Below, one piece after another: positions 29,699 to 37,501 of a DNA stretch of 64,000 bases. Both the position numbers and the translations under genes were made by a program. The DNA lies in the NCBI RefSeq assembly GCF_021044825.1, contig NZ_JAJNOC010000010.1, positions 155,165 through 219,164 on the forward strand, written 5' to 3'. How positions within the stretch are numbered: position 1 is the first letter of the stretch; every line of letters begins with the position of its first letter. The notes under the pieces are model-generated. The model worked only from the letters and a program-made list of their open reading frames with translations, had not been told where the DNA came from and made no database searches. Origin of the DNA: Massilia phyllostachyos. GTDB taxonomy: Bacteria > Pseudomonadota > Gammaproteobacteria > Burkholderiales > Burkholderiaceae_D.

Positions 29699-30370
29699 AT
29701 GTCGCGCGAGGTCCCTGCATTCGTCGCCGGCTACCTGTGCGCAGCGGCGAAGGAGGGCCGTCGCATCACGCTTGCCATGGAGCTCCCGGCAGTCGCGCAG
29801 GATGCGATCGACGCTTTCCTCGCCAGCCGCGGCGCGACCGAGGACGTCGCACGCTTCACGGACGCGGCACTGTGGCGCCGGCCAATGCAGGACGGGCGCA
29901 GCAGCGCCGCGATGCTCGAGCTCTTCGGCCGCATCCGGACGCTGCGCGCCACGGGGATGGACATTCGGGTCGTGGCCATCGACGGCGAGGGGGCGCCGAA
30001 GGCCCGCGAAGCGCTGCTGGCGGCGAATCTGGCCGCGGTGCTCGATGGGAATGCAGGCCGGCAGGTCGTCGCCCTGGTGGGCGGACTGCACGCGATCCGC
30101 GAGAAAGGCAAGCGCTTCGACCCGCAGTACGAGTCGGCGATCTACCTGCTTTCCGCGCGCAAGCCGCTCTCCTTGACGGTCGGCACCGCGGGCGGCAGCG
30201 CCTGGATTTGTCGAGGCAACACGCCGGCTACCTGCGGCGAGGCGCAGTGGGACGTCAACCGGATCACACCGGCGCCGGCCGGCCCGTTCTCCCTGACGCC
30301 ACCGTCCGCGCAGTTCGATGGCCTGTTCTACGTCGGACCAACGACGGCGTCGCCGCCGCCGATTCGCTGA
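29699..30370 (+). CDS. ChaN/TIKI-like protein, apparently lacking its N-terminal motif
   Basis: 223 residues starting MSREVPAFVAGYLCAAAKEG. The body resembles ChaN/TIKI-superfamily proteins of this size: VTLAMELP-like strand (ITLAMELPAV), AIDAFLAS, LWRRPMQDGRSSAAMLELF, and LVGGLHAIR as the second conserved His strand. Full-length relatives begin with a GExHGT strand just before the PAFV helix; here that segment is absent, and an in-frame stop at 29639 leaves no room for it. Either the gene has lost its 5' end or the assignment is loose. TATACT at 29664-29669 could be a -10 box. Probably non-functional as a ChaN-type enzyme. Confidence 0.5.
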   Translation: MSREVPAFVAGYLCAAAKEGRRITLAMELPAVAQDAIDAFLASRGATEDVARFTDAALWRRPMQDGRSSAAMLELFGRIRTLRATGMDIRVVAIDGEGAPKAREALLAANLAAVLDGNAGRQVVALVGGLHAIREKGKRFDPQYESAIYLLSARKPLSLTVGTAGGSAWICRGNTPATCGEAQWDVNRITPAPAGPFSLTPPSAQFDGLFYVGPTTASPPPIR

Positions 30371-30373
30371 CAC

Positions 30374-30889
30374 TCACTCCAGTCCGATGCCGAGCCGCTC
30401 GATCGTGCCGGCCGCGCTGAGCGTCATTGAGACGATCATGGTCTCGTCGCGATAGCGGAAACGGTAACGGGCGAGGCGGAGCACACCATCCTCCCTCCGT
30501 TCCAGCAATTCCACGGCCTGCAGTGGCCCGGCGTCGCCGATTTCCTCGGCGACGATGCCGATCCAGCGCGGTGCCTCGGGCAGGTGGCGCGAGACCGGGT
30601 CGTCGAGCCCCAGCTTGCCATCCTCGGCCAGCAGCAGGATCAGGGCGGCGGTGAAGGTCTTGCCGATCGAGCCGGACTGGAACATCGTGTGCGGCGTGGC
30701 CGCGACGCCATGCTCGACGTTGGCCAGGCCGTAGCCGCGCTCGCGCACGATCTTGCCGTGCTGGAGGACGACGACGGCGCCGCCGGGGACGTGGCGGCGC
30801 GCCATCTCGCGTTCGATGGCGTCGTCGAGCTGGTCGGCGCGGGCGCTGCAGGCCAGGAGGAGGGCCGATAACAGGAGAAGAGGACGCAT
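30374..30889 (-). pseudogene. Class C beta-lactamase-like serine hydrolase with internal deletion
   Basis: 171 residues. A signal peptide (to about residue 18) and the start of the beta-lactamase/PBP fold are intact, including S74-x-x-K77 in SGSIGKTF and LGLDDPVSRHLPEAP. Immediately afterwards (about residue 108) the sequence jumps to a C-terminal type of domain (PLQAVELLERREDGVLRLARYRFRYRDE). The LLTHTSG segment, the YxN motif and HxG that normally fill about 200 residues are missing. The frame is kept, so an in-frame deletion is the simplest explanation. It cannot form a catalytic site; a short secreted product may still be made. Confidence 0.7.
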
Positions 30890-30974
30890 GCGGTTTCAGG
30901 ATGGTTCACGGGACCGCCAGTGTAGCGAGGCGCGGATTGACAGGAATGCCATCGATCGTTGAATATCTGCCACC

Positions 30975-31963
30975 ATGACACATGCCGCCCACCCGATCGA
31001 CGTCTGGATCGTCGTCTTCCCCAACTTCCTGCTGCTCGACGCCACCGGCCCGGTGCAGGTCTTCTCCAGCGCGAACGACGAGGCGGTCGACGCCGGCCTG
31101 CCGGCGCCGTACCGCATCCGCATCGCGGCGCCCGGCGGCGGCGCGGTGCTGTCGTCTTCCGGCGTGAGCCTGCTGGACGAGCCGCTGCCGCAAGCGGGAC
31201 TCGAACACGCGACGGTGATCGTCTCGGGCGGCCGGGTGCGCGACCTGCCCTCGGTCGGTGACGAAGCGGGACGCGCGGCGCTGGCCTGGGTGCGTGGCGC
31301 CAGCGCGGCCGTATCGCGCTGCTGCGCGGTCTGCACCGGGGCCTTCGTGCTGGCGCGCGCCGGCCTGCTGGACGGGCGGCGCGTGGTGACGCACTGGCAG
31401 GACGTCGCGGCGCTGCAGGCCGAGCACCCGTCGCTGCAGGTGCAGGACAATGCGATCCACGTCCACGACGGCAAGTTCTACACCTCGGCCGGCATCAGCG
31501 CCGGCATGGACCTGGCCCTGAGCCTGGTCGAGGAAGACCTGGGCCGGAAGCGCGCGCTGGCCGTGGCGCGGCGCCTGGTGCTGTTCCTCAAGCGTCCCGG
31601 CGGACAGCGCCAGTTCAGCGCCGAGCTGCTGGCGCAGTCGCAGGACGATGGGGTGCATGCGCGCCTGACCGCCTGGCTGCGGCCGCGCCTGCGCCACGCA
31701 GTGCGGACCGAGGACATGGCCGAAGCCTGCGCGCTGTCGGTGCGCACCCTGCACCGGCGCTTGCGCGAGGAGGTCGACCTGACGCCGGCGCAGGTCCTGG
31801 CGCAGCTGCGGATGGAGAGCGCCTGCCGGCTGCTGGAGCGGCCGGGCGCCAGCTGAAGCAGGCGGCGCGCGAGTGCGGGTATGGCAGCGAATACAACCTG
31901 CGGCGGGCGTTCAGCACGCAGCTGGGCGTGCTGCCCAGCGAGTATCAGGCGCGCTTCGCCTGA
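30975..31963 (+). pseudogene. GlxA-type AraC regulator with C-terminal frameshift
   Basis: The first frame (30975-31856) encodes 293 residues: a DJ-1/PfpI-like sensor domain (VFPNFLLLDATGPVQVF, CAVCTGAFVLARAGLLDG) and the first helix-turn-helix of the AraC domain (DMAEACALSVRTLHRRL), ending RPGAS-stop. The rest of the domain continues at once in another frame (LKQAARECGYGSEYNLRRAF ... PSEYQARFA, stop 31961-31963). Insertion of one base near 31851-31856 (AGC-CTG instead of AGCTG) restores a normal 328-residue GlxA protein. The truncated form lacks the second DNA-contacting helix. A sequencing error is the alternative to a true mutation. Confidence 0.8.
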
Positions 31964-31970
31964 ACCCGGC

Positions 31971-32096
31971 GGTAGGGCGGACCGGGCCACGGGAGGCGGG
32001 TTTCCCGTCCGCGCGTTTGAACAGTGCTGGGATAATCCGTTCGCCTCGCTTCACCCGGGAGTTGAATGCGCGGACGGCGAAGCCGTCCACCCTACG
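31971..32096. repeat. Composite palindromic repeat, copy A
   Basis: Two hairpins face each other: GGTAGGGCGGAC (31971-31982) with GTCCGCGCGTTTGAA (32007-32021), then TTGAATGCGCGGAC (32062-32075) with GTCCACCCTACG (32085-32096). Outer arms and inner arms are complementary to one another, so the whole unit is also an inverted repeat. The same order of blocks occurs at 54501-54621. It lies between the GlxA pseudogene and the PAS-GGDEF-EAL gene and contains the latter's stop codon. Confidence 0.75.
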
Positions 32097-34930
32097 ATCC
32101 TCAATGTATCGAGCGGCATCGGCTTTGCGAGCAGGTAGCCTTGCGCCTGGTCGCAGCGCGCTGCACGCAGCAGCTCCAGCATCTCCTCGGTCTCGACGCC
32201 TTCCGCCACCACCGCCATGTTCAGCGCATGCGCCATCTCGACAAAGGCCTTGACGAAATCGGAGGTCGTCACGTTCCCGTCCTCCTGCAGCAGGAAGGAG
32301 CGATCCAGCTTCAGCACGTCGATCGGGAAGCGGCGCAGGTAGGCCAGGCTTGAATAGCCGGTGCCGAAGTCGTCCACGGCAAGCGCGACGCCGAGGCGCT
32401 TGAGGTCCTTCAGCATCGCGGCGGTGCGCTCGATGTCCTCGATCAGCGCGCTCTCGGTCAGTTCCAGTTCCAGGCAATCGGGCGCCAGGCCGGTCTCTAA
32501 TAACACCGCGCGCACCTCGTCCACAAAGTGCGCATTGCCGAGCTGGCGCGCCGAGACGTTCACCGATACCACCATCTTGCGCCCGAACTCGTCGATCAGG
32601 GCGCGGGTGCGGGCGCAGGCTTCCTGCAGCACCCAGCGCCCGATCGGGACGATCAGGCCGGTCTCCTCGGCGATGCCGATGAACTGCTGCGGCGGCACGC
32701 GGCCACGCTCCGGGTGGTTCCAGCGGATCAGGGCTTCCATGCCGACCGGCGCCATGCGCGCCAGGTCGATGCGCGGCTGGTAGTGCAGCTCGAACTCGCC
32801 GCGCGCCAGCGCCGGGCGCAGGGACACTTCGAGCGCCATCCGGACCTGGGTCGCGACCGTCATCTCCGGCTCGAAGAAGCGGTAGCGGTTGCGGCCCGCG
32901 TTCTTGGCGCGGTACATCGCGGTGTCGGCGGTCTGGAACAGGGTCTCGCGGGTGCGCGCGTCCTGCGGATACATGCTGATGCCGATCGAGGCGCCGACGA
33001 TGACGTCGATGCCGCCCACGGTCACCGGCGCGGTGAGCACCTCGAGCAGCTGGGCCGCGATGCGCTCGGCCGCCGCCCGGCCGCCGGCGCAGCTCGCGGC
33101 CACCACGAATTCGTCGCCGCCCAGGCGCGCGATGACATCGCCCGGCCGGACCACGCTGCGCAGGCGCCCGGCGACTTCGCACAGCAGCACGTCGCCCATC
33201 TCGTGGCCGAAGGAATCGTTGACCTCCTTGAAGCGGTCGAGGTCCAGGAACATCACCGCCAGCGCGCCGCTGCCGCAGCCGTCGAGCATCTGCTGGACCC
33301 TTTCGGCAAGCCGCGCGCGGTTCGGCAGGCCGGTCAGGGTGTCGTGGGTGGCCAGTTCCTGCAGGCGGCGCTCGGCGGCCTTGCGGCCGGTGATGTCGGT
33401 CATCAGGCCGGTCAGCGAGACCGTGCGCCCATCGAGCCCGCGCTTGATGCTGCCGTTGAAGAGCACGTGGATGTGGTAGTCCTCGCGGTGGCGCAGCACC
33501 GCTTCCACGCCCTGCACCGCGGTCTGGCCGGGCGGGCCGTCCTCCAGGATGGTCCAGTTGAAGCAGTGGAACAGCGCTTCCAGGCGCGAGCCGACCAGCG
33601 CCTCGCGCGGGTGGCCGGACAGGCGGCACAGCGAGGGATTCACGTCCAGCAGAGCGCCGTCGCCGTCCAGCAGCAGGTAGCCGCTCGGAGTCAGTTCGAT
33701 GATCTCGCGGAAGCGCCGCTCGCTCTCGCGCAGCTGGTGTTCGGCTTCCTCGCGCGCGCTCAGGTCGCGGATCACGGCCAGGAAGAATTCCTCGCCTTCG
33801 TCGTCGAAGCGCGAGATCTGCACCTCGGCCGGGAAGCTGCTGCCGTCCTTGCAGTGCTTCTGCATGCGAAGCAGCTGCGCCTGGCCGGCGCGCAGGCTTG
33901 AAAGCAGCGCGCCGGCGCCGGCCAGGCCGAAATTCACGTCCGTGGCGCGCAGGCCCAGGAATTCCTCGCGCGTGTAGCCGAAGCGGGCGCAGGCCTGGTC
34001 GTTGACCGACACGATGTTCAGCTGGCCGTCGACGATCATGATGCTGTCGCCGGCCTGGTTGAACAGCTTGCGGAAGCGCTGCTCGCTCTTCCTGAGCGCC
34101 TGCTCGGCCGCGCGGCGGGCGGTGATCTCGTGGAAGTAGACCGAGATGCCGTCGCCGGCCGGATAGACGCGCGCCTCGACCCAGACTTGGCGCGGTTCCC
34201 AGAAGGCCTCGAAGGTGGCGGCGACGCGGGTTTCCATCACTTGACGGTAGCGCTGCAGGAAGGACGAATGCCGCAGGTCGGGCACGGCCTCGAGCAGGGG
34301 ACTGCCGATCGTGGTCCCCGGCGCGACGCCGACGAAGGCGGCGGCCCTGGTGTTGGCATAGGTGAGCCGCCACTCGGCGTCGACCGCGAAAAAGGCGTCG
34401 CCGATACTCTCCAGCATGCCGCCCAGCGCGCTCTCCGAGCGCCGCAGCGCTTCGCGCGCCTGCAGCTGGGAGGTGACGTCGCGCGCGGTGACGAAGAAGC
34501 GGCGGTGGGCCTCGGACCAGCGCGCCGCCACCGACATCGAGATCACGCGCCCGTCCTTGCGCCGCACCCGCAGCTGCAGGTCGGAGCGGTCGGGCGATTC
34601 CCGCTGCAGGCTGAGGCGCATGTTGCGCGCCTCGCCGTGCTGCTGCGGATCGAGCAGTATTTCGTAATGGCGGCCGGCCAGCTCCTCGGGCCGGAAGCCG
34701 AGCAGGGCGTGGGCGGCGGCGTTCACGCGCAGGATGGCGCCGCTGGCGTCGACCACGGCCATCAGGTCGAGTGCATTGTCGATCAGGGCGGCGTTTTCGT
34801 CGGCGAGCAGGGCGCCGCGGTTGCTGTCGGTGCTGTCGGTACTATCGAAATCTGTCACGAATCGGGCGGCAACGGCCGCGGCAGGTGGAGGCGGCCGGGC
34901 CGGCCGCCAGTGCGCCGCAAGTATATCCAT
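32051..34930 (-). CDS. PAS-PAS-PAS-PAS-GGDEF-EAL c-di-GMP signalling protein
   Basis: 959 residues. Four PAS domains (about 45-540) precede a GGDEF domain (ARLGGDEF near 603, RPGD inhibitory site five residues before) and an EAL domain (MEALIRW near 732, NVSARQ, ELTES, DDFGTGYSS, KLDRSF, AEGVET, QGYLLAKP). All catalytic residues of both domains are present, so it may both make and degrade c-di-GMP, with PAS input deciding. No membrane segment is seen; it is cytoplasmic. The last 15 or so residues (after LAKPMPLDTLRI) and the stop are read from the palindromic repeat at 31971-32096. Start MDILAAHW at 34930. Confidence 0.92.
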   Translation of the reverse strand: MDILAAHWRPARPPPPAAAVAARFVTDFDSTDSTDSNRGALLADENAALIDNALDLMAVVDASGAILRVNAAAHALLGFRPEELAGRHYEILLDPQQHGEARNMRLSLQRESPDRSDLQLRVRRKDGRVISMSVAARWSEAHRRFFVTARDVTSQLQAREALRRSESALGGMLESIGDAFFAVDAEWRLTYANTRAAAFVGVAPGTTIGSPLLEAVPDLRHSSFLQRYRQVMETRVAATFEAFWEPRQVWVEARVYPAGDGISVYFHEITARRAAEQALRKSEQRFRKLFNQAGDSIMIVDGQLNIVSVNDQACARFGYTREEFLGLRATDVNFGLAGAGALLSSLRAGQAQLLRMQKHCKDGSSFPAEVQISRFDDEGEEFFLAVIRDLSAREEAEHQLRESERRFREIIELTPSGYLLLDGDGALLDVNPSLCRLSGHPREALVGSRLEALFHCFNWTILEDGPPGQTAVQGVEAVLRHREDYHIHVLFNGSIKRGLDGRTVSLTGLMTDITGRKAAERRLQELATHDTLTGLPNRARLAERVQQMLDGCGSGALAVMFLDLDRFKEVNDSFGHEMGDVLLCEVAGRLRSVVRPGDVIARLGGDEFVVAASCAGGRAAAERIAAQLLEVLTAPVTVGGIDVIVGASIGISMYPQDARTRETLFQTADTAMYRAKNAGRNRYRFFEPEMTVATQVRMALEVSLRPALARGEFELHYQPRIDLARMAPVGMEALIRWNHPERGRVPPQQFIGIAEETGLIVPIGRWVLQEACARTRALIDEFGRKMVVSVNVSARQLGNAHFVDEVRAVLLETGLAPDCLELELTESALIEDIERTAAMLKDLKRLGVALAVDDFGTGYSSLAYLRRFPIDVLKLDRSFLLQEDGNVTTSDFVKAFVEMAHALNMAVVAEGVETEEMLELLRAARCDQAQGYLLAKPMPLDTLRIVGWTASPSAHSTPG

Positions 34931-35004
34931 TTCCTTGCGGCAACTAAACCCTGCTCGACAGTAATCTGAGGCGAAATTGCGACACTTGTCTGCACAAGCG
35001 AGCG

Positions 35005-36813
35005 TCAGCGCCCCGCCTCGTCGCCCTCGTCCGGATCGCCGCGCATGGCCACGAAGTCGCGTTCGAACATCGCATGCAGCTCTTCGCGCGCGCGCCGCGC
35101 CATCGACACGTACTGTTCGCGGTCCTTGTAATACGGGTAGACCTCGAGCACGCTCTTGATATTGTGTTCGCGGAACCGCATCGCCGCCTGGCGCGCGAGA
35201 TAGGCGCCGAAGCCGAGTTCCTCCATCACGCGCCGGCCCAGCATCAGGGCCGAATCGAAGGTCTCGCGCTCGATCACGGTGACGCCCAGGTCCATCAGCT
35301 GGTAGTAATGCGTGACGTTGCGGGCGCGCGCCAGGATCGGCAGGTCGGGAAATTCGGCGCGCACCGCTTCGGCCAGCTTGAGGCTGTCCTCGATGCCGTC
35401 GACCGACAGCACCAGCGCGCGCGCCTGGCCGGCGCCGGCCGCGTGCAGCAGGTCGGTGCGGGTGGCGTCGCCATAGAACACCTTGAAGCCGAAGCGGCGC
35501 AGGGTGTCGACGTTGTCCGGATCGTGATCGAGCATCGTGAGCGGCACCTGGTTGGCGTGCAGCAGGCGTCCGACGATCTGGCCGAAGCGGCCGAAGCCGG
35601 CGATGATCACGTGGCCGGCGTTGCCGTCGATCGCATCGGCGGCGCGGGCCTTGCGGCTTTGCCAGCGCGGCTCCAGCACCCGGTCGTAGAGGATCAGCAG
35701 GAGCGGCGTGGCCACCATCGACAGCGCCACCACCAGCACCAGCACGTTGGCGGTGGCTGCATCGAATACGCGCGCCGCGGCGGCCGCGCCGAACACCACG
35801 AAGGCGAACTCCCCGCCTTGCGACAGCAGGAAGGCGAACAGCACGCGCTGGCGCCCGGCCATGCCGAAGCCGCGCGCCAGCAGCCACAGCACCAGCAGTT
35901 TCAGCGCCAGGAAGCCGGCGGCGAGCAGCAGGATGCGCAGCGGCTGCGCCAGGAACACGCCGAAGTCGACCGACATCCCGACCGCGATGAAGAACAGGCC
36001 GAGCAGCAGGCCCTTGAAGGGCTCGATGTCGGTTTCCAGGGCGTGCCGGTATTCGGAATCGGCCAGCAGCACCCCGGCCATGAAGGCGCCCAGCGCCATC
36101 GACATGCCGGCGTAGGACATCAGGAGGGAAATCGAGATCACCAGCAGCAGGGCGAAGGCGGTGAAGATTTCCCGCATCCCGGTACCGGCGATGAAGCGCA
36201 GCAGCGGGCGCACCAGGAAGCGCCCGGCCAGCACCAGGCCAGCGATCACCGCGACCGCGGTCACGGCGCCGCTCCAGCCGCCGCCCGCATGGCTGTCCGG
36301 CACGCCCAGCAGCGGCACCAGCGCGATCATCGGGATCGCGGCGATGTCCTGGAACAGCAGGATGGCGAAGCCGGCCTGGCCGGCCGGGGTCGGGATCAGG
36401 TTCCGCTCCTGCATGGTGGTGAGCGCGATCGCGGTCGAGGACAGCGACAGGCCGAGCGCCGCGATCAGCGCGGTCTGCCAGGCCACGCCCAGCAGCACGG
36501 CGGCAAGGGCCAGCACACAGGATACCCCCGCGACCTGGGCGCTGCCCCAGCCGAAGATCGAGCGCCGCAGCGACCACAGGCGGCGCGGTTCGAGTTCCAG
36601 CCCGATCACGAACAGCAGCAGCACCACGCCGAACTCGGCGAAGTGCAGGATGGTCTCGACCTCGCGGATCAGGCCCAGGCCCCAGGGCCCGATGGCGATC
36701 CCCGCCAGCAGGTAGCCGAGCACCGCGCCCAGGCCCAGGCGCTTGGCGAGCGGCACCGCGACCACGGCGGCGCCGAGGTAAACCAGGGCGTTGACGAGGA
36801 CATCATGCTCCAT
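35005..36813 (-). CDS. kefC: Glutathione-regulated potassium/proton antiporter, KefB/KefC type
   Basis: 602 residues: a CPA2 antiporter membrane domain of about 12-13 helices (EFGVVLLLFVIGLELEP, SLSSTAIALTTM, LLFQDIAAIPM, FFIAVGMSVDFG) and a cytoplasmic TrkA-N/RCK domain (HVIIAGFGRFGQIVGRLL). The GLELEP and SQGGEFAFV motifs are typical of Kef. It exports K+ and admits protons during electrophile stress, kept closed by glutathione. The start at 36813 gives MEHDVLVNALVYLG; the stop of the upstream kefF-like gene overlaps by 11 bases, so the pair is cotranscribed. Confidence 0.9.
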   Translation of the reverse strand: MEHDVLVNALVYLGAAVVAVPLAKRLGLGAVLGYLLAGIAIGPWGLGLIREVETILHFAEFGVVLLLFVIGLELEPRRLWSLRRSIFGWGSAQVAGVSCVLALAAVLLGVAWQTALIAALGLSLSSTAIALTTMQERNLIPTPAGQAGFAILLFQDIAAIPMIALVPLLGVPDSHAGGGWSGAVTAVAVIAGLVLAGRFLVRPLLRFIAGTGMREIFTAFALLLVISISLLMSYAGMSMALGAFMAGVLLADSEYRHALETDIEPFKGLLLGLFFIAVGMSVDFGVFLAQPLRILLLAAGFLALKLLVLWLLARGFGMAGRQRVLFAFLLSQGGEFAFVVFGAAAAARVFDAATANVLVLVVALSMVATPLLLILYDRVLEPRWQSRKARAADAIDGNAGHVIIAGFGRFGQIVGRLLHANQVPLTMLDHDPDNVDTLRRFGFKVFYGDATRTDLLHAAGAGQARALVLSVDGIEDSLKLAEAVRAEFPDLPILARARNVTHYYQLMDLGVTVIERETFDSALMLGRRVMEELGFGAYLARQAAMRFREHNIKSVLEVYPYYKDREQYVSMARRAREELHAMFERDFVAMRGDPDEGDEAGR

Positions 36814-37354
36814 GCGCGTCTCCGGTGGCGTGCGCGGCCAGCAGCTCACGCAGCGCGTCGGCGTGGCGGTCGGCCGCCGCCTGGTCCGGATGGTCGGCGC
36901 CGTAGAACACGTGCGGCGCCAGCCACGCCATGCCGCAGGCGCGCGCGGTCTGCTCCAGCGGCAGCAGGAAGTCTTCCAGCGGCCGGCCGTGGGCGCCGCC
37001 CGGGCGGTAGTCGTCCAGGCGGCTGTTGCAGGCGACGGCGGCGAAGGCGCGCTTGCCGGCCAGGCGGCCGCCGGGTGCGGCCCACTCGGGCTTGAGCACC
37101 GTATCGCACCACTCCTTCAGCAGGGCCGGCATCGCGTACCAGGCCAGCTGGAACACGAACACCAACAGCGGCGCCTCGCGCAGCAGGGTGCGTTCGCGCC
37201 GCACGTCGATATAAAAGTCGGGATACAGCTGGTACAGGTCCTGGACCTGGACGCCGGGCAGGCCGGCGGCGGCGTCGGCCACCCGCCGGCTGATGCGCGA
37301 GCGGTGCAGCGACGGGTCGGCGAAGACGACGAGGGCGCGCGGTTCCATGGTCAT
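36803..37354 (-). CDS. kefF: KefF-type NAD(P)H oxidoreductase, ancillary subunit of Kef
   Basis: 183 residues from MTMEPRALVVFADPSLHRSR. Flavodoxin-like fold with the quinone-reductase signature FVFQLAWYAMPALLKEWCDTVL. In E. coli, KefF binds KefC's cytoplasmic domain and is needed for full efflux activity, and also reduces quinone electrophiles with NAD(P)H and FMN. The reading frame is open upstream, but that part is not protein-like and runs through the promoter region. Stop overlaps kefC start. Confidence 0.85.
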   Translation of the reverse strand: MTMEPRALVVFADPSLHRSRISRRVADAAAGLPGVQVQDLYQLYPDFYIDVRRERTLLREAPLLVFVFQLAWYAMPALLKEWCDTVLKPEWAAPGGRLAGKRAFAAVACNSRLDDYRPGGAHGRPLEDFLLPLEQTARACGMAWLAPHVFYGADHPDQAAADRHADALRELLAAHATGDAHGA

Positions 37355-37441
37355 GTCAATGTTGTCGGAAGGATCAGGAATTGTACCGTGCGCGGGCCGG
37401 CGCTGTTGTGTCTTCGCGGCGTACGTACCGTCACATTCCGG

Positions 37442-37470
37442 TTTCAGGATTGGCAGCGAGCTATTACAAT
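37442..37470 (+). promoter_or_regulatory. Candidate sigma-70 promoter for hybrid kinase
   Basis: TTTCAG (37442-37447) and TACAAT (37465-37470) with a 17-base spacer lie 31 bases before the ATG of the hybrid kinase, in the divergent region shared with kefF. The -10 is close to consensus, the -35 is weak. Seen by eye only. Confidence 0.4.
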
Positions 37471-37501
37471 TGTTGCTTTCACAAAGAACCATTCATCCAG
37501 C

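Noticed and set aside
36814..37501. Long N-terminal extension of the multi-PAS hybrid kinase into the kef region
   Set aside because: The frame is open, but that part overlaps kefF antisense and lacks protein character; the ATG at 37502 begins the recognisable domain.
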